62,927 nucleotides of DNA from DRPN01 sp964383915 (GTDB lineage: Bacteria > Bacteroidota > Bacteroidia > Bacteroidales > VadinHA17): assembly GCA_964383915.1 (NCBI GenBank), contig CAYLJE010000003.1, positions 1 through 62,927 of the forward strand, given 5' to 3'. The notes beneath the pieces are model-generated. The model worked only from the letters and a program-made list of their open reading frames with translations. It made no database searches and was not told the DNA's origin. Made by a program: the position numbers and the translations under genes. Of the stretch, positions 9,454 to 18,780 are shown in pieces (the first letter of the stretch is position 1; every line of letters starts with the position of its first letter).

Positions 9454-10791
9454 ATGGCAAAAAGAAGAGTTATCATTATTGGTGCAGCAGGAAGGGATTT
9501 TCATAATTTTAATACTTTCTTTCGAAACAACAACCAGTATGAAGTGGTTGCATTTACGGCGGCTCAGATTCCGGATATAGACAGGCGTTTATATCCGCCG
9601 GAGTTATCAGGGGATTTGTATCCGCAAGGAATTCCGATTTATCCTGAACAGGAGTTGCCAAAGCTGATCCGGGAGATGCATGTGACAGACTGTGTGTTTT
9701 CTTACAGTGATGTTCCCTATCAGAAGGTAATGGAAGTGAGCGCCATTGTCAATGCCAGTGGGGCTTCATTTATGTTGCTGGGTCCGGATGATACGATGGT
9801 AAAAAGTCACAAACCGCTTATTGCTGTCGGAGCAGTACGGACAGGATGTGGGAAAAGTCAGACGTCACGCCGGGTTATTGAAGTTTTGATGGAGAAAGGT
9901 TTAAAAGTTGTAGCCGTCCGGCATCCGATGCCTTATGGCAGTCTGGCGGAACAGAAAGTACAACGGTTTGAAACCCTGGAGGATTTGAACAAAAACCAGT
10001 GTACCATTGAGGAAATGGAAGAATATGAACCTCATATTGTCCGGGGAAATGTGATTTATGCCGGAGTGGATTATGAAGCCATCCTGCGGGCGGCTGAAAA
10101 CGATCCGAAAGGTTGTGATGTGATCTTATGGGATGGTGGTAATAATGATTTTCCGTTTTATAGACCTGATTTAATGATTACTGTGGTGGACCCTCACCGG
10201 GCTGGTCATGAGCGCAAGTATTATCCGGGAGAGGTGACCTTGCGTATAGCCGATGTGGTTATTATCAATAAGATGGATACGGCCCGGCCGGAAGATGTAC
10301 AAACGGTCAGGGAAAATATTAGGGAGCTGGCTCCTGAGGCTGTGGTTATAGATGCAGCCTCTCCCATCCGGGCAGACCATCCGGAAGTGATACGGGGGAA
10401 ACGGGTATTGGTCGTGGAGGATGGTCCGACACTGACCCATGGAGGCATGACCCTGGGGGCCGGCATCGTAGCTGCACGGAAATACGGGGCTGCCGGACTG
10501 GTGGATCCTCGTCCGTTCCTGGTTGGCAAGCTGCATCAGACATTTGAAACATATCCCGGGATAGGCACCTTATTGCCTGCCATGGGATATGGAGAAGAAC
10601 AGTTACACGACCTGGAGAAGACCATTAACAATACCGACTGTGACGCCGTTGTGATCGGGACCCCGATCGACCTGAACAGGATCATTAAGATTACCAAACC
10701 CACTACACGGGTATATTATGATCTGCAGGAAATCGGCGATCCGACACTGGATGATGTGCTGGAGAAATTTGTTAAAAAGATTCAGGGATAG
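9454..10791 (+). CDS. Cyclic 2,3-diphosphoglycerate synthetase-like P-loop GTPase
   Basis: The 445-residue cytoplasmic protein has an N-terminal Rossmann-like segment (IIGAAGRDFH, residues 8-17), a P-loop GAVRTGCGKSQ at about 126-136, a WDGGNND segment, and NKMD near residue 272 as in G-protein guanine recognition. The sequence matches the family annotated from the archaeal cyclic-2,3-diphosphoglycerate synthetase (cpgS). In bacteria the real substrate is not established. It has its own AT-rich 197-bp upstream region (9257-9453), in which I found no clean TAnnTTTG box. The family call is firm and the function open. Confidence 0.8.
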   Translation: MAKRRVIIIGAAGRDFHNFNTFFRNNNQYEVVAFTAAQIPDIDRRLYPPELSGDLYPQGIPIYPEQELPKLIREMHVTDCVFSYSDVPYQKVMEVSAIVNASGASFMLLGPDDTMVKSHKPLIAVGAVRTGCGKSQTSRRVIEVLMEKGLKVVAVRHPMPYGSLAEQKVQRFETLEDLNKNQCTIEEMEEYEPHIVRGNVIYAGVDYEAILRAAENDPKGCDVILWDGGNNDFPFYRPDLMITVVDPHRAGHERKYYPGEVTLRIADVVIINKMDTARPEDVQTVRENIRELAPEAVVIDAASPIRADHPEVIRGKRVLVVEDGPTLTHGGMTLGAGIVAARKYGAAGLVDPRPFLVGKLHQTFETYPGIGTLLPAMGYGEEQLHDLEKTINNTDCDAVVIGTPIDLNRIIKITKPTTRVYYDLQEIGDPTLDDVLEKFVKKIQG

Positions 10792-10842
10792 TTTAGAAAG
10801 AAGGTTAGATTGTTGCTTCGGGGTGCTCTGGGCGCCGGGATG

Positions 10843-12687
10843 TTAATCTATAATTCCCAATAACTTCATCAGGAAAGTAGCATTCATATGTTTTGTGATA
10901 CCCGGATAAAGTATATAATCAAACCGGATAGTATCTTTTTCCGGGACGGCTTCAAAGCATTCGGTAACAATATTATCAGGAAATTCTTTTTCCATTTCGG
11001 CCAGGATAAGATCATGTGTGGCAATAATACCTGCTCCTCCCAGGGAAATCATTTTACGTAGTACGGCTTGCGATCCTGAAGCTTTATCACGGGAGTTAGT
11101 GCCTTTCAATATTTCGTCCAGTAACACGATGACAGGCAGGTGGTTTTTCTCCTTTAGTCTGTCAAGGATGATGCGAAGACGGTTTAGTTCGGCATAGAAA
11201 TAAGACTCGTGTTTTTCCAGAGAATCGCTGGTACGCATACCTGTGTATAAATCGCTGATACGAAAAGACATGCCCCGGGCGCAAACGGGAGCTCCTGCAT
11301 GCGCAAGTATAAGGTTTATGCCCACTGTCCTGAGAAAAGTACTTTTCCCTGCCATGTTAGGACCTGTGATAATATGGAATTCGCCCTTTTTTGTTATAAT
11401 AAAGTCATTATCCACTCTTTCGCCGGCAGGGATCATAGGATGGCCGAGTTTTCCGGCGCAGAGCAAGCTTCCGGTTTCTGTGATCTCCGGGAAGACAAAT
11501 TCCGGGTTATTGGCAGAAAAAGCAGCCAGCGAGTTTAGTGCATCCACTTCTGCCACCACATCAAACCATCTACTCATTTTTCTGCCATAACGTGCCAGCC
11601 ATTTTCTGATACTTATTAATACCCAAAAGTCCCAAAGCATCGTAAGGTTCAGTACCACCCCCACAAAAATATTGTGCCGGGCATCCAGCATATTAAACTG
11701 TTTCACCAGCTTGTCCAGTATCGCACCGGCTGGCATTCCTTCGATATTGAGTTGTTTTTTTAATTGTTGTAAATATTTTCCTGTAAAGTCTTTGGCCCCA
11801 ATATGATTAAGCAGGTGTTTGTTCTTTTGCATGAGGTCAATGACCGAAGAGGTGATCCGGTGATAGCGGTTGATTTTTTTTAGAAAAATCCCTTCAAGAA
11901 GGGCAGGTATTAACAAAAAATATAAAGGGATTTGATAAGGTAGTGTCCCGACCCCCCATAAAATGATCAGCACAAACAAAGAGGCAGGGAGTAAGAACGA
12001 TATGATTTTCGCCCATCTCCATTTTTCAAAAACCGGGGTCATCCGGAGCCATTCCCCAAAATGACTCCGGTCATTCTTTCCTTCAGGTCTTTCTTCTCCG
12101 TATGCATAAAAAAGCTGTCGCCACCGGGGTACTTCGGCTAATTCGCTGATCGTTTCCTGCCTCTGCAGGATGTTTTCTTTTTCTTTTCCGGGATTTTGCA
12201 ACCAGCTTGCCAGCCTGTCTCTCCCTGCCAAAGTTACGGTTCTGTTCATCGCCTGAAACAGAGACATTTTCCCGAAAACATCCAGATCGTATGTAAAAGG
12301 ATGACTACGGTCTATAAATTCATTTCCGGGATCAAATCCTGATAAATCTCCTTTTTGGGCGCGGATTTCTTTTTCATTTAATTGTACGATTTCTTCGGCC
12401 ACTTTTTTCCTGAAAGAACGATTCCCATGAATCTTTATCAATGCAAAAAAAGCAATTAAAAACAATCCGCCGGTAACATCTTCCCATGCCAGACGATTCC
12501 TGATCCCTGAATAAAAAAATGTAAACGAGGCTAAAAAGACAAACAATCGGGACCAGGCGATCCTGGTTATTTGTCGTCCTACAGTTGCAACTTTTTCCGA
12601 AGCTTCTGCCTTTAGGTTTTCATATCCGGGAGGGTTGTGCAGGTAACTTAATTCGTTACGTATCTTTCTTGGCGCCGGGGATATCAT
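10843..12687 (-). CDS. Membrane-anchored MutS-family ATPase
   Basis: The 614-residue protein has the MutS core and ATPase domains but not the mismatch-binding N-terminal domain. Walker A is GPNMAGKST at residues 442-450, Walker B is VIVLLDE at 519-525, and the D-loop segment is KGTNSRDKASG. The N-terminal half instead carries hydrophobic segments at about 47-61, 71-86, 227-246 and 250-269, with a possible fifth at 340-358. This is the small, membrane-associated MutS-related type common in Bacteroidota and not the repair protein MutS1. It overlaps the downstream start of the acyltransferase gene by 4 bp (ATGA type). Its role is unknown. Confidence 0.88.
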   Translation of the reverse strand: MISPAPRKIRNELSYLHNPPGYENLKAEASEKVATVGRQITRIAWSRLFVFLASFTFFYSGIRNRLAWEDVTGGLFLIAFFALIKIHGNRSFRKKVAEEIVQLNEKEIRAQKGDLSGFDPGNEFIDRSHPFTYDLDVFGKMSLFQAMNRTVTLAGRDRLASWLQNPGKEKENILQRQETISELAEVPRWRQLFYAYGEERPEGKNDRSHFGEWLRMTPVFEKWRWAKIISFLLPASLFVLIILWGVGTLPYQIPLYFLLIPALLEGIFLKKINRYHRITSSVIDLMQKNKHLLNHIGAKDFTGKYLQQLKKQLNIEGMPAGAILDKLVKQFNMLDARHNIFVGVVLNLTMLWDFWVLISIRKWLARYGRKMSRWFDVVAEVDALNSLAAFSANNPEFVFPEITETGSLLCAGKLGHPMIPAGERVDNDFIITKKGEFHIITGPNMAGKSTFLRTVGINLILAHAGAPVCARGMSFRISDLYTGMRTSDSLEKHESYFYAELNRLRIILDRLKEKNHLPVIVLLDEILKGTNSRDKASGSQAVLRKMISLGGAGIIATHDLILAEMEKEFPDNIVTECFEAVPEKDTIRFDYILYPGITKHMNATFLMKLLGIID

Positions 12688-13442
12688 GCCTTGTGTCTCA
12701 TTGAATGTAATTCTTTCTCCATAATATCCCGAACATAAAGAGCCAGCTCCCGTGTATGCATGTCCTCAAAGATTTCAGGAGGGACCTCATCCATTATCCT
12801 GATTCTCAGAATATGTTTTCCCCGGAAGATCGCTCCGTGTTTTGGCAATGCTTCACCAGTTCCATCCAGAACGATTGGCAAAACAGGGATGCCGGTCTCT
12901 TTAGCTAAGCGGAATGCTCCTTCTTTAAATTTCCCCATTTGTGTCGTTTCCGACCGGGTGCCTTCAGGGAAGATCATCAGAGAGGAACCATTATGTAATG
13001 CTTTTTTCCCGTTTTCCATCATTTGGAGAATACTGGTGCGACTACCACGTGTCAAGCGGATGTAACGGTTCAGACTCATCACCCAGCCAAGAATAGGAAT
13101 CCTGAAATTTTCAATCTTGCTGACCCATTTATAATGCCGGAATAACCGGAAAAGTACCAGGATATCCACCATAGACTGGTGATTGGATACCATCACATAA
13201 ACTTTCTTTTTATTCATTTTATTTCTGTTCTCAATCTTTACTTTCCAGAAGGGAGCCACCCAGGTGTATATTGATGACCAAAAACTCGTGAATGCATGCA
13301 GGGATACAAGCCTTCGGTCAAAAGGGAATGTAACCAACCAGATCAGTAGTGCCACCGGGAACAGGGTTGGAAAGGTAATAGTCACAATGATATATAACCA
13401 AACTGAGCGAAAGATATCTTTTATTTTTTCAGAGATGCCCAT
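12684..13442 (-). CDS. plsC: 1-acyl-sn-glycerol-3-phosphate acyltransferase (PlsC-like)
   Basis: The 252-residue inner-membrane enzyme acylates lysophosphatidic acid to phosphatidic acid. An N-terminal hydrophobic segment (about residues 14-36) is followed by the HX4D catalytic motif NHQSMVD, the FPEGTRS substrate motif and VLPIVLDGTG. It lies 18 bp after lplA and overlaps the MutS-like gene by 4 bp, so the three are probably co-transcribed. A related acyltransferase for another lysophospholipid cannot be excluded. Confidence 0.9.
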   Translation of the reverse strand: MGISEKIKDIFRSVWLYIIVTITFPTLFPVALLIWLVTFPFDRRLVSLHAFTSFWSSIYTWVAPFWKVKIENRNKMNKKKVYVMVSNHQSMVDILVLFRLFRHYKWVSKIENFRIPILGWVMSLNRYIRLTRGSRTSILQMMENGKKALHNGSSLMIFPEGTRSETTQMGKFKEGAFRLAKETGIPVLPIVLDGTGEALPKHGAIFRGKHILRIRIMDEVPPEIFEDMHTRELALYVRDIMEKELHSMRHKA

Positions 13443-13460
13443 GATTCGTACGACCTCAGG

Positions 13461-14450
13461 TTAATCGAACAGGAACCGGATCCATTCACCGGGCGAAATT
13501 ACAGAAACTTTCCTTTTTCCCCATATTATTTCCGCTGTTTGTTCCACGGCTTCCCTCCTGAACGATACCCCCTGAAAATAAAGGGCAGTGTCTTTTACCC
13601 CGGCAGGTACAATGGTAAGATCAGGGAAAGATAACTTCTGAATTTTTCCGTCTTTAACAGTGATATGTATATAAAATTCCGAACCGGCATAATGTATTTT
13701 TCTTGACAGGGTACAAGCAGGGGAGTAAGCAACATTCCATTCCCAGGTAGCATATTTTTCCTTTACCAGTTTTCCAATGGCTGCCTGATCTTTTTTGTTG
13801 AACTCATAAATTTCGATAGGAGAAAAATATTGCAGGCACTGCTCTTTCAGTTTTTTTCTGAATTCATCTATTGTTAAAGGAATTTCCAGGTGTTGTCGGA
13901 TATTTGTCACGCGGCTGCGCTGTGACATCACTGCTTTGTCTTTTATTTCCTCCTGGTTGGATTGTAATGCCTCCTCCAGAGTTTGTAATTTAGTATCAAA
14001 AAGAAGAGTCCCGTGATGCAGGACTCTGTTTTTATAAATGTGCTCAGCATTGCCGGATATTTTTTTCCCTGCTATACGGATGTTATGGTGTTCATCGGCA
14101 ACGGCTTTTGCGCCGAGGTTATTGATAAATTCAACCACCGGACGGATATATCTCCCGAAATCTACCAGTTTTCCGGGTTCTCCGGTAACGATAAAACCAA
14201 AGTTCAGGTTCCCTTCGTCATGATATACGGTTCCGCCGCCTGTCAGGCGGCGGATGACGGGAACAGGATGCCTGTGCAAAAAAGAACGGTTTACCTCCCG
14301 GAAGATATTCTGGTGTTTCCCGACAATGACCGACGGCCGGTTGATATACAACAGGACAAAATCGTCCTTTTTTTCTTGCAGGAGGTATTCTTCTGCTGCC
14401 AGGTTAAAATAAGGATCTTTTGTCTGACTATTTATGCAATAAATCATCAT
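13461..14450 (-). CDS. lplA: Lipoate-protein ligase A
   Basis: The 329-residue protein activates lipoate with ATP and transfers it to lipoyl domains of 2-oxoacid dehydrogenases or GcvH. The catalytic-domain motifs are RRLTGGGTVYHD, NFGFIV and GKKISGNA (with the catalytic Lys) followed by HHGTLLF. The small C-terminal accessory domain is also present. The open frame extends upstream to 14762 through the PAP2 gene, but homology begins at the paired ATGs at 14450 and 14447, 32 bp past the PAP2 stop, so I start there. Confidence 0.93.
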   Translation of the reverse strand: MMIYCINSQTKDPYFNLAAEEYLLQEKKDDFVLLYINRPSVIVGKHQNIFREVNRSFLHRHPVPVIRRLTGGGTVYHDEGNLNFGFIVTGEPGKLVDFGRYIRPVVEFINNLGAKAVADEHHNIRIAGKKISGNAEHIYKNRVLHHGTLLFDTKLQTLEEALQSNQEEIKDKAVMSQRSRVTNIRQHLEIPLTIDEFRKKLKEQCLQYFSPIEIYEFNKKDQAAIGKLVKEKYATWEWNVAYSPACTLSRKIHYAGSEFYIHITVKDGKIQKLSFPDLTIVPAGVKDTALYFQGVSFRREAVEQTAEIIWGKRKVSVISPGEWIRFLFD

Positions 14451-14482
14451 TTGATGTCTAAAGTGCCTGGAGTTTGGAGTGA

Positions 14483-15070
14483 CTAGTGCTGGAAGAAAAA
14501 CTTTATTTTTTGTAACCAGCGTCTGTCCGTTTCCCGGAAAAGCAGGAAAATGAACCATCCTGAGAAAATTCCCAATAAGGCTCCTGTTACTACATCTCCG
14601 GGATAGTGAACCCCCAGATAGACACGGCTGTAACTTATCCACACAGCCCACAGGAAAATCAAAATGGAATAGGTTCTGTTTTTCAATAGCAGGGCTGTAA
14701 AGGTAGCAATGCCAAATGTATTGGCAGCATGACTCGAGACGAAGCCATATAATCCTCCACAATGATTTTTTACGAGATGAACCATGGGGGCCAGACTCTC
14801 ATTATGACAGGGTCGCAAGCGTCTGAAGACATCTTTAAACAGGTGTACCGATGTCTGATCGCTCAGAAAAATAAGCAGGGTAATAAAAATGAGCAGAGCA
14901 TAGGCCCGTCGTTTATAATTTTTAATAAGCCAGAGCAGGATAAACAGATATAAAGGGATCCAAAACCATTTTCCACTTACCTGCCACATTACCTGATCCC
15001 AGAAAGGGGAGTGCCATCCGTTGATCAGAAGAAAAAGTGACCGGTCTGCCTTTTCAAGAAACGAAATCAT
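14483..15070 (-). CDS. PAP2-family membrane phosphatase
   Basis: The 195-residue protein has about five membrane helices and the three PAP2 acid-phosphatase motifs: KDVFRRLRP, SSHAANTFG and SRVYLGVHYPGD. All catalytic His, Arg and Ser residues are present. Proteins of this type dephosphorylate undecaprenyl diphosphate, phosphatidylglycerol phosphate or lipid A; the substrate is not decidable here. Its start overlaps the 3' end of obgE by 17 bp. Confidence 0.9.
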   Translation of the reverse strand: MISFLEKADRSLFLLINGWHSPFWDQVMWQVSGKWFWIPLYLFILLWLIKNYKRRAYALLIFITLLIFLSDQTSVHLFKDVFRRLRPCHNESLAPMVHLVKNHCGGLYGFVSSHAANTFGIATFTALLLKNRTYSILIFLWAVWISYSRVYLGVHYPGDVVTGALLGIFSGWFIFLLFRETDRRWLQKIKFFFQH

Positions 15071-16067
15071 GATTTTCCTGATTTAATGTTTCCCAGATCA
15101 AATCTTTCAAACGATCCAAACCCTGACCTGTGACCGAAGATATAAATACCCCCGGGATATCCCGCAGATGAGATTTCACCTCATTCAGCAATTCCTCATC
15201 GAGAAGATCGGACTTGGTGATGGCCAGGATTCTTTTTTTGTCCAGCAGTTCAGGGTTAAATGCTCTCAATTCTTTCAGCAGGATATTATATTCCTCGGTA
15301 ATATCTCTGTCACTGTCTGCCGGAACCATAAACAGGAGCAAGGCATTTCGTTCAATATGGCGAAGAAAACGAGTCCCCATTCCTTTACCCTGATGGGCAT
15401 TTTCAATGATGCCGGGAATATCTGCCATAACAAAAGAACGGTCATCGCGGTATGAGACAATCCCTAGTTGAGGCACCAGGGTGGTAAAAGGATAATCAGC
15501 TATTTTAGGCTTGGCTGCCGTGATGGTGGATAAAAGAGTGGATTTGCCGGCATTGGGAAATCCGACCAGTCCTACATCTGCGAGAATTTTAAGTTCCAGG
15601 ATAAACCATCCTTCCTGTGCATCTTCACCCGGCTGGGCAAAGCGGGGAGTCTGTCTGGTAGCTGATTTGAAGTGTACATTTCCCAGGCCGCCGCGGCCGC
15701 CGGGCAACAGGATTTTTTCTTCTCCGTGGTCCATTACCTCGAAAAGTATCCGTCCGGTCTCAGCACCCCTGGCCACCGTCCCCGGCGGGACCTCAATGAC
15801 CTTATCAGCTCCATTGGCTCCTGTTTTCATGGATGCAGAACCGGATTCACCGTTTGTAGCTTTAATGTGTCGGTGATATTTCAAATGCAGCAACGTCCAC
15901 AGTTGGCGGTTCCCTCTGAGGATAATATGTCCGCCACGTCCGCCGTCGCCGCCGTCAGGCCCCCCCTTCGGGTTGCTTCGATCGCGATGCAAATGGGCTG
16001 AGCCGGCCCCTCCCCGTCCCGAACGGCAATAGATCTTTACATAGTCAATGAAATTGCTCTCAGCCAT
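15054..16067 (-). CDS. obgE: Obg-family GTPase (ribosome assembly)
   Basis: The 337-residue protein has the glycine-rich Obg fold at the N terminus (SGRGGAGS, GGPDGGDGGRGGH) and a G domain with GFPNAGKST (G1), DIPGI (G3) and TKSD (G4). It acts in 50S subunit maturation and stress control. The C-terminal OCT domain of longer homologues is absent, as usual in this phylum. It follows adk by 20 bp in the same orientation. Confidence 0.96.
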   Translation of the reverse strand: MAESNFIDYVKIYCRSGRGGAGSAHLHRDRSNPKGGPDGGDGGRGGHIILRGNRQLWTLLHLKYHRHIKATNGESGSASMKTGANGADKVIEVPPGTVARGAETGRILFEVMDHGEEKILLPGGRGGLGNVHFKSATRQTPRFAQPGEDAQEGWFILELKILADVGLVGFPNAGKSTLLSTITAAKPKIADYPFTTLVPQLGIVSYRDDRSFVMADIPGIIENAHQGKGMGTRFLRHIERNALLLFMVPADSDRDITEEYNILLKELRAFNPELLDKKRILAITKSDLLDEELLNEVKSHLRDIPGVFISSVTGQGLDRLKDLIWETLNQENHDFVS

Positions 16068-16087
16068 ATCTCTCTGTAACTCCGGGA

Positions 16088-16657
16088 TTATTTGTTTTGT
16101 ATTATACTGATAATCCGTTCATACACTTCATCAATGCTTCCTTTCCCATTGATAGGATGATATTTTCCTTGCTGCCTGTAATAATCCATTACCGGGACTG
16201 TTTGTTTAAAATAAACACCCAGCCGGTTTTCAATAACATCCAGGGTATCATCCGACCGGCCTTCAATTTTTCCCCTGTCCAACAACCGTTTAACCAGTTC
16301 CTCATGATCCACTTCCAGGGCCACCAGAAAATGTATGGTGGTATTTCTTTCTTTCAGCATCCTGTCCAGAAACTCTGCCTGGAACACGTTCCGGGGGAAT
16401 CCATCAAAGATAAAACCCCTGACGTCAGGGTAATGGTCCACTGCATTTACCACCATCTGAGCCACATCTTCATCCGGGACAAGCGCTCCCTTATTTATAT
16501 ATGCTTTTGCTTTTATCCCCAAAGGGGTTTTGTTTGTCATCGCATTGCGCAGGATATCACCTGTGGATAAGTGAATTAGATCCAGCGATTTACTAATTTT
16601 AAATGCCTGCGTTCCCTTGCCGGATCCCGGCGGGCCAAAAAGGATTAAATTCATCAT
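16088..16657 (-). CDS. adk: Adenylate kinase
   Basis: The 189-residue cytoplasmic enzyme interconverts ATP+AMP and 2 ADP. It has P-loop GPPGSGKGT at about residues 8-16, the NMP-binding STGDILR segment, and FDGFPRN. The LID is short, without zinc cysteines, which explains the length below the 214 residues of E. coli. Two adjacent ATGs (16657 and 16654) are possible starts. Confidence 0.96.
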   Translation of the reverse strand: MMNLILFGPPGSGKGTQAFKISKSLDLIHLSTGDILRNAMTNKTPLGIKAKAYINKGALVPDEDVAQMVVNAVDHYPDVRGFIFDGFPRNVFQAEFLDRMLKERNTTIHFLVALEVDHEELVKRLLDRGKIEGRSDDTLDVIENRLGVYFKQTVPVMDYYRQQGKYHPINGKGSIDEVYERIISIIQNK

Positions 16658-16730
16658 GACTATTAAATTTTATGATCATAATTTTGATAAGATCGAATGA
16701 TTGTATAAAAATGTTGTCTTTCTGTTCATA

Positions 16731-17270
16731 TTAATCTTCATCCAGGATATAAATTCCATTAAGATTTCTTCCATATCCATTGTAATCGAGTCCATAACCC
16801 ACAATGAACTTGTTCGGTATTTCCATGCCAACATATTCGACCGGTATCTGATGGTGATAAGCTTCCGGCTTTAGCAAAAAAGAAGCAAAATGAATCTCCG
16901 CCGGCTGAAGAACAGTTAACTGTCGGAGGATATGATTCAGGGTCGTACCGGTATCTACGATATCCTCCACTACAATGACGATATGGTCTTTCAGGTCTTC
17001 ATTCAGACCGGTTAATTGCTTTACCTTTCCGCTACTTTCCATGCCCTGATAGGAAGCCAGACGCAGAAAAGTAATCCTGGCTTTCAGACGAATATGACGA
17101 AATAAATCCGCAGCAAACATAAATACTCCGTTGAGAATTCCTACAAAGACTACTTCCTTTCCCTCAAAATCATGGTTTATTTTATCTGCCATTGCATTCA
17201 CTCTTTGCTGAATGGTTTCCGGAGTAATAATTTTTTTAAAATGTTTATCAAGAATTGTAACTTTTTCCAT
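16731..17270 (-). CDS. hpt: Hypoxanthine phosphoribosyltransferase
   Basis: The 179-residue purine-salvage enzyme makes IMP/GMP from hypoxanthine/guanine and PRPP. The PRPP-binding loop is VVEDIVDTGTTL. The N-terminal GILNGVFMFAADL and the C-terminal VGYGLDYNGYGRNL segments are also typical. It is divergent from purE across an 83-bp AT-rich gap and is followed on the same strand by adk after 73 bp. Confidence 0.95.
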   Translation of the reverse strand: MEKVTILDKHFKKIITPETIQQRVNAMADKINHDFEGKEVVFVGILNGVFMFAADLFRHIRLKARITFLRLASYQGMESSGKVKQLTGLNEDLKDHIVIVVEDIVDTGTTLNHILRQLTVLQPAEIHFASFLLKPEAYHHQIPVEYVGMEIPNKFIVGYGLDYNGYGRNLNGIYILDED

Positions 17271-17353
17271 GAAAATATTTATATTCGTTATTTTGCTAAA
17301 ATATCAAATCTTGTCTTAAGTTAAATAGAAACTTTGACAAAATACGGAAAAAT

Positions 17354-17863
17354 ATGAAACCGCTTGTAAGTATTATCATGGGAAGCACCTCGGATCTCCC
17401 GGTGATGGAAAGAGCTGCAGATGTTCTTAATGATTTTCAGATTCCTTTTGAGATGATGGCTTTGTCGGCACACCGTACGCCCGGAGAGGTCGAAGATTTC
17501 AGCCAGACTGCCCGTGATAAAGGCATCAGGGTAATCATTGCCGGGGCTGGCATGGCCGCCCATCTGCCCGGATTTATTGCTGCTCATACTACGCTTCCTG
17601 TGGTAGGAGTGCCCATCAAAGCTACCCTGGACGGCTGGGATGCCATTTTATCTATTCTGCAGATGCCTCCCGGGATCCCTGTGGCTACTGTTGGCGTGGA
17701 TGCTGCCCGGAATGCAGGATTGCTGGCTATTCAGATGTTGGCTGTTTCCGATCCCGGATTACAGGAGGAACTTTTACGGTTTAAAGAAGATTTGAAGGAA
17801 AAAGTAGTGAAAGCCAACAGGGATCTTGGATCTATCCAAAAATACACCTATAAAACCAATTGA
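17354..17863 (+). CDS. purE: N5-carboxyaminoimidazole ribonucleotide mutase
   Basis: The 169-residue class I PurE moves the carboxylate from N5-CAIR to C4, giving CAIR in purine synthesis. Motifs are GSTSDLPVM, SAHRTP (catalytic His) and AGMAAHLPG. No purK is adjacent. The gene sits 9 bp before the PorV-like gene, an unrelated function, so any shared transcript would be a matter of position only. A weak -7-like AAACTTTG lies at 17329-17336. Confidence 0.95.
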   Translation: MKPLVSIIMGSTSDLPVMERAADVLNDFQIPFEMMALSAHRTPGEVEDFSQTARDKGIRVIIAGAGMAAHLPGFIAAHTTLPVVGVPIKATLDGWDAILSILQMPPGIPVATVGVDAARNAGLLAIQMLAVSDPGLQEELLRFKEDLKEKVVKANRDLGSIQKYTYKTN

Positions 17864-17872
17864 TAAAAATTT

Positions 17873-18718
17873 ATGGTGAATCTTCTGAATAAAAGGATCC
17901 GTTTATTTTACAGACTTCTGGCCGTTGTTATTTCAATAATCTGGATAAATACCGGGAAGGCAGCCCCCATTAATTATCTGCTGGGGGCCCGTTTCGATGC
18001 GATGGCCAATGCTACTGTCATGATCCCTGATTTTTGGTCCTTATCTCATAACCAGGCAGGCCTGGGATGGGTAACCACTCCTTCGGTGGGATTCCACTTT
18101 GAAAATAAATTTGCAGTTCCTCAATACGCTCTCAGTGCCATGGCAGTTGCCGTTCCCACCGGCCCTGGTACCTTGGGAGTCATGCTTTATTATTTTGGAT
18201 ATTCAAAATATCATGATACACGATTTGCCCTTTCTTTCGGACGGGCTTTTACAGAACATTTTGCAGCCGGCGTCCAGTTAAATTATATATCTACATTTAT
18301 TGCAGACGAATATGGTAGTTACGGATCCCTGGTAGCCGAGGGAGGGATCATCGCCATCCCTGTTGACAACCTGTATATAGGGGCTCATATTTATAATATA
18401 ACCGGAGCAAAGATGTCAGATCCCGAAAAAGAACCGCTGCCTGTTATTATGAGGGTAGGCCTTGGCTATCAATTGCAAAAAAGCATCTTTGTCTCTATTG
18501 AAACTGAAAAAGAATTGAATAAAAAACCTGTCTTTAAAACCGGGATGGAGTTAAGCGTTCTGGATAATCTGTTTCTGCGCGGAGGGTATGCAACCCGTCC
18601 GGGCAGACCTTCTTTTGGCCTTGGATATCTGGCCCATCGTTTTCGTGGGGATTTTGCCGTTACGCTCCATCCGCAACTGGGATTTACTCCTTATTTTTCC
18701 GTGATGTATTCCTTTTAA
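17873..18718 (+). CDS. PorV/PorQ-like outer-membrane beta-barrel protein
   Basis: The 281-residue protein has an N-terminal signal sequence (about residues 10-31) and then the opening GARFDAMANATV...SLSHNQAGLG typical of PorV/PorQ-type proteins, which is followed by alternating beta-strands. It ends in Phe, as outer-membrane barrels usually do. PorV and PorQ act in the type IX secretion system, but other members of the fold do not, and no other T9SS gene is in the window. It is followed by a second outer-membrane protein gene. Confidence 0.75.
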   Translation: MVNLLNKRIRLFYRLLAVVISIIWINTGKAAPINYLLGARFDAMANATVMIPDFWSLSHNQAGLGWVTTPSVGFHFENKFAVPQYALSAMAVAVPTGPGTLGVMLYYFGYSKYHDTRFALSFGRAFTEHFAAGVQLNYISTFIADEYGSYGSLVAEGGIIAIPVDNLYIGAHIYNITGAKMSDPEKEPLPVIMRVGLGYQLQKSIFVSIETEKELNKKPVFKTGMELSVLDNLFLRGGYATRPGRPSFGLGYLAHRFRGDFAVTLHPQLGFTPYFSVMYSF

Positions 18719-18780
18719 TTCCCAGGGGGTGACTATTCCCCGACATGTTGTCGTTCGAAGAAACACAGAACTATAAATAT

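Noticed and set aside
10792..10842. Terminator between the convergent cPGS-like and MutS-like genes
   Set aside because: Only a 6-bp TAGATT/AATCTA pairing with a large loop and no T-run could be drawn.
13461..14762. 433-residue version of lplA starting at 14762
   Set aside because: The first about 104 residues are the PAP2 gene read in another frame; LplA homology begins at ATG 14450.
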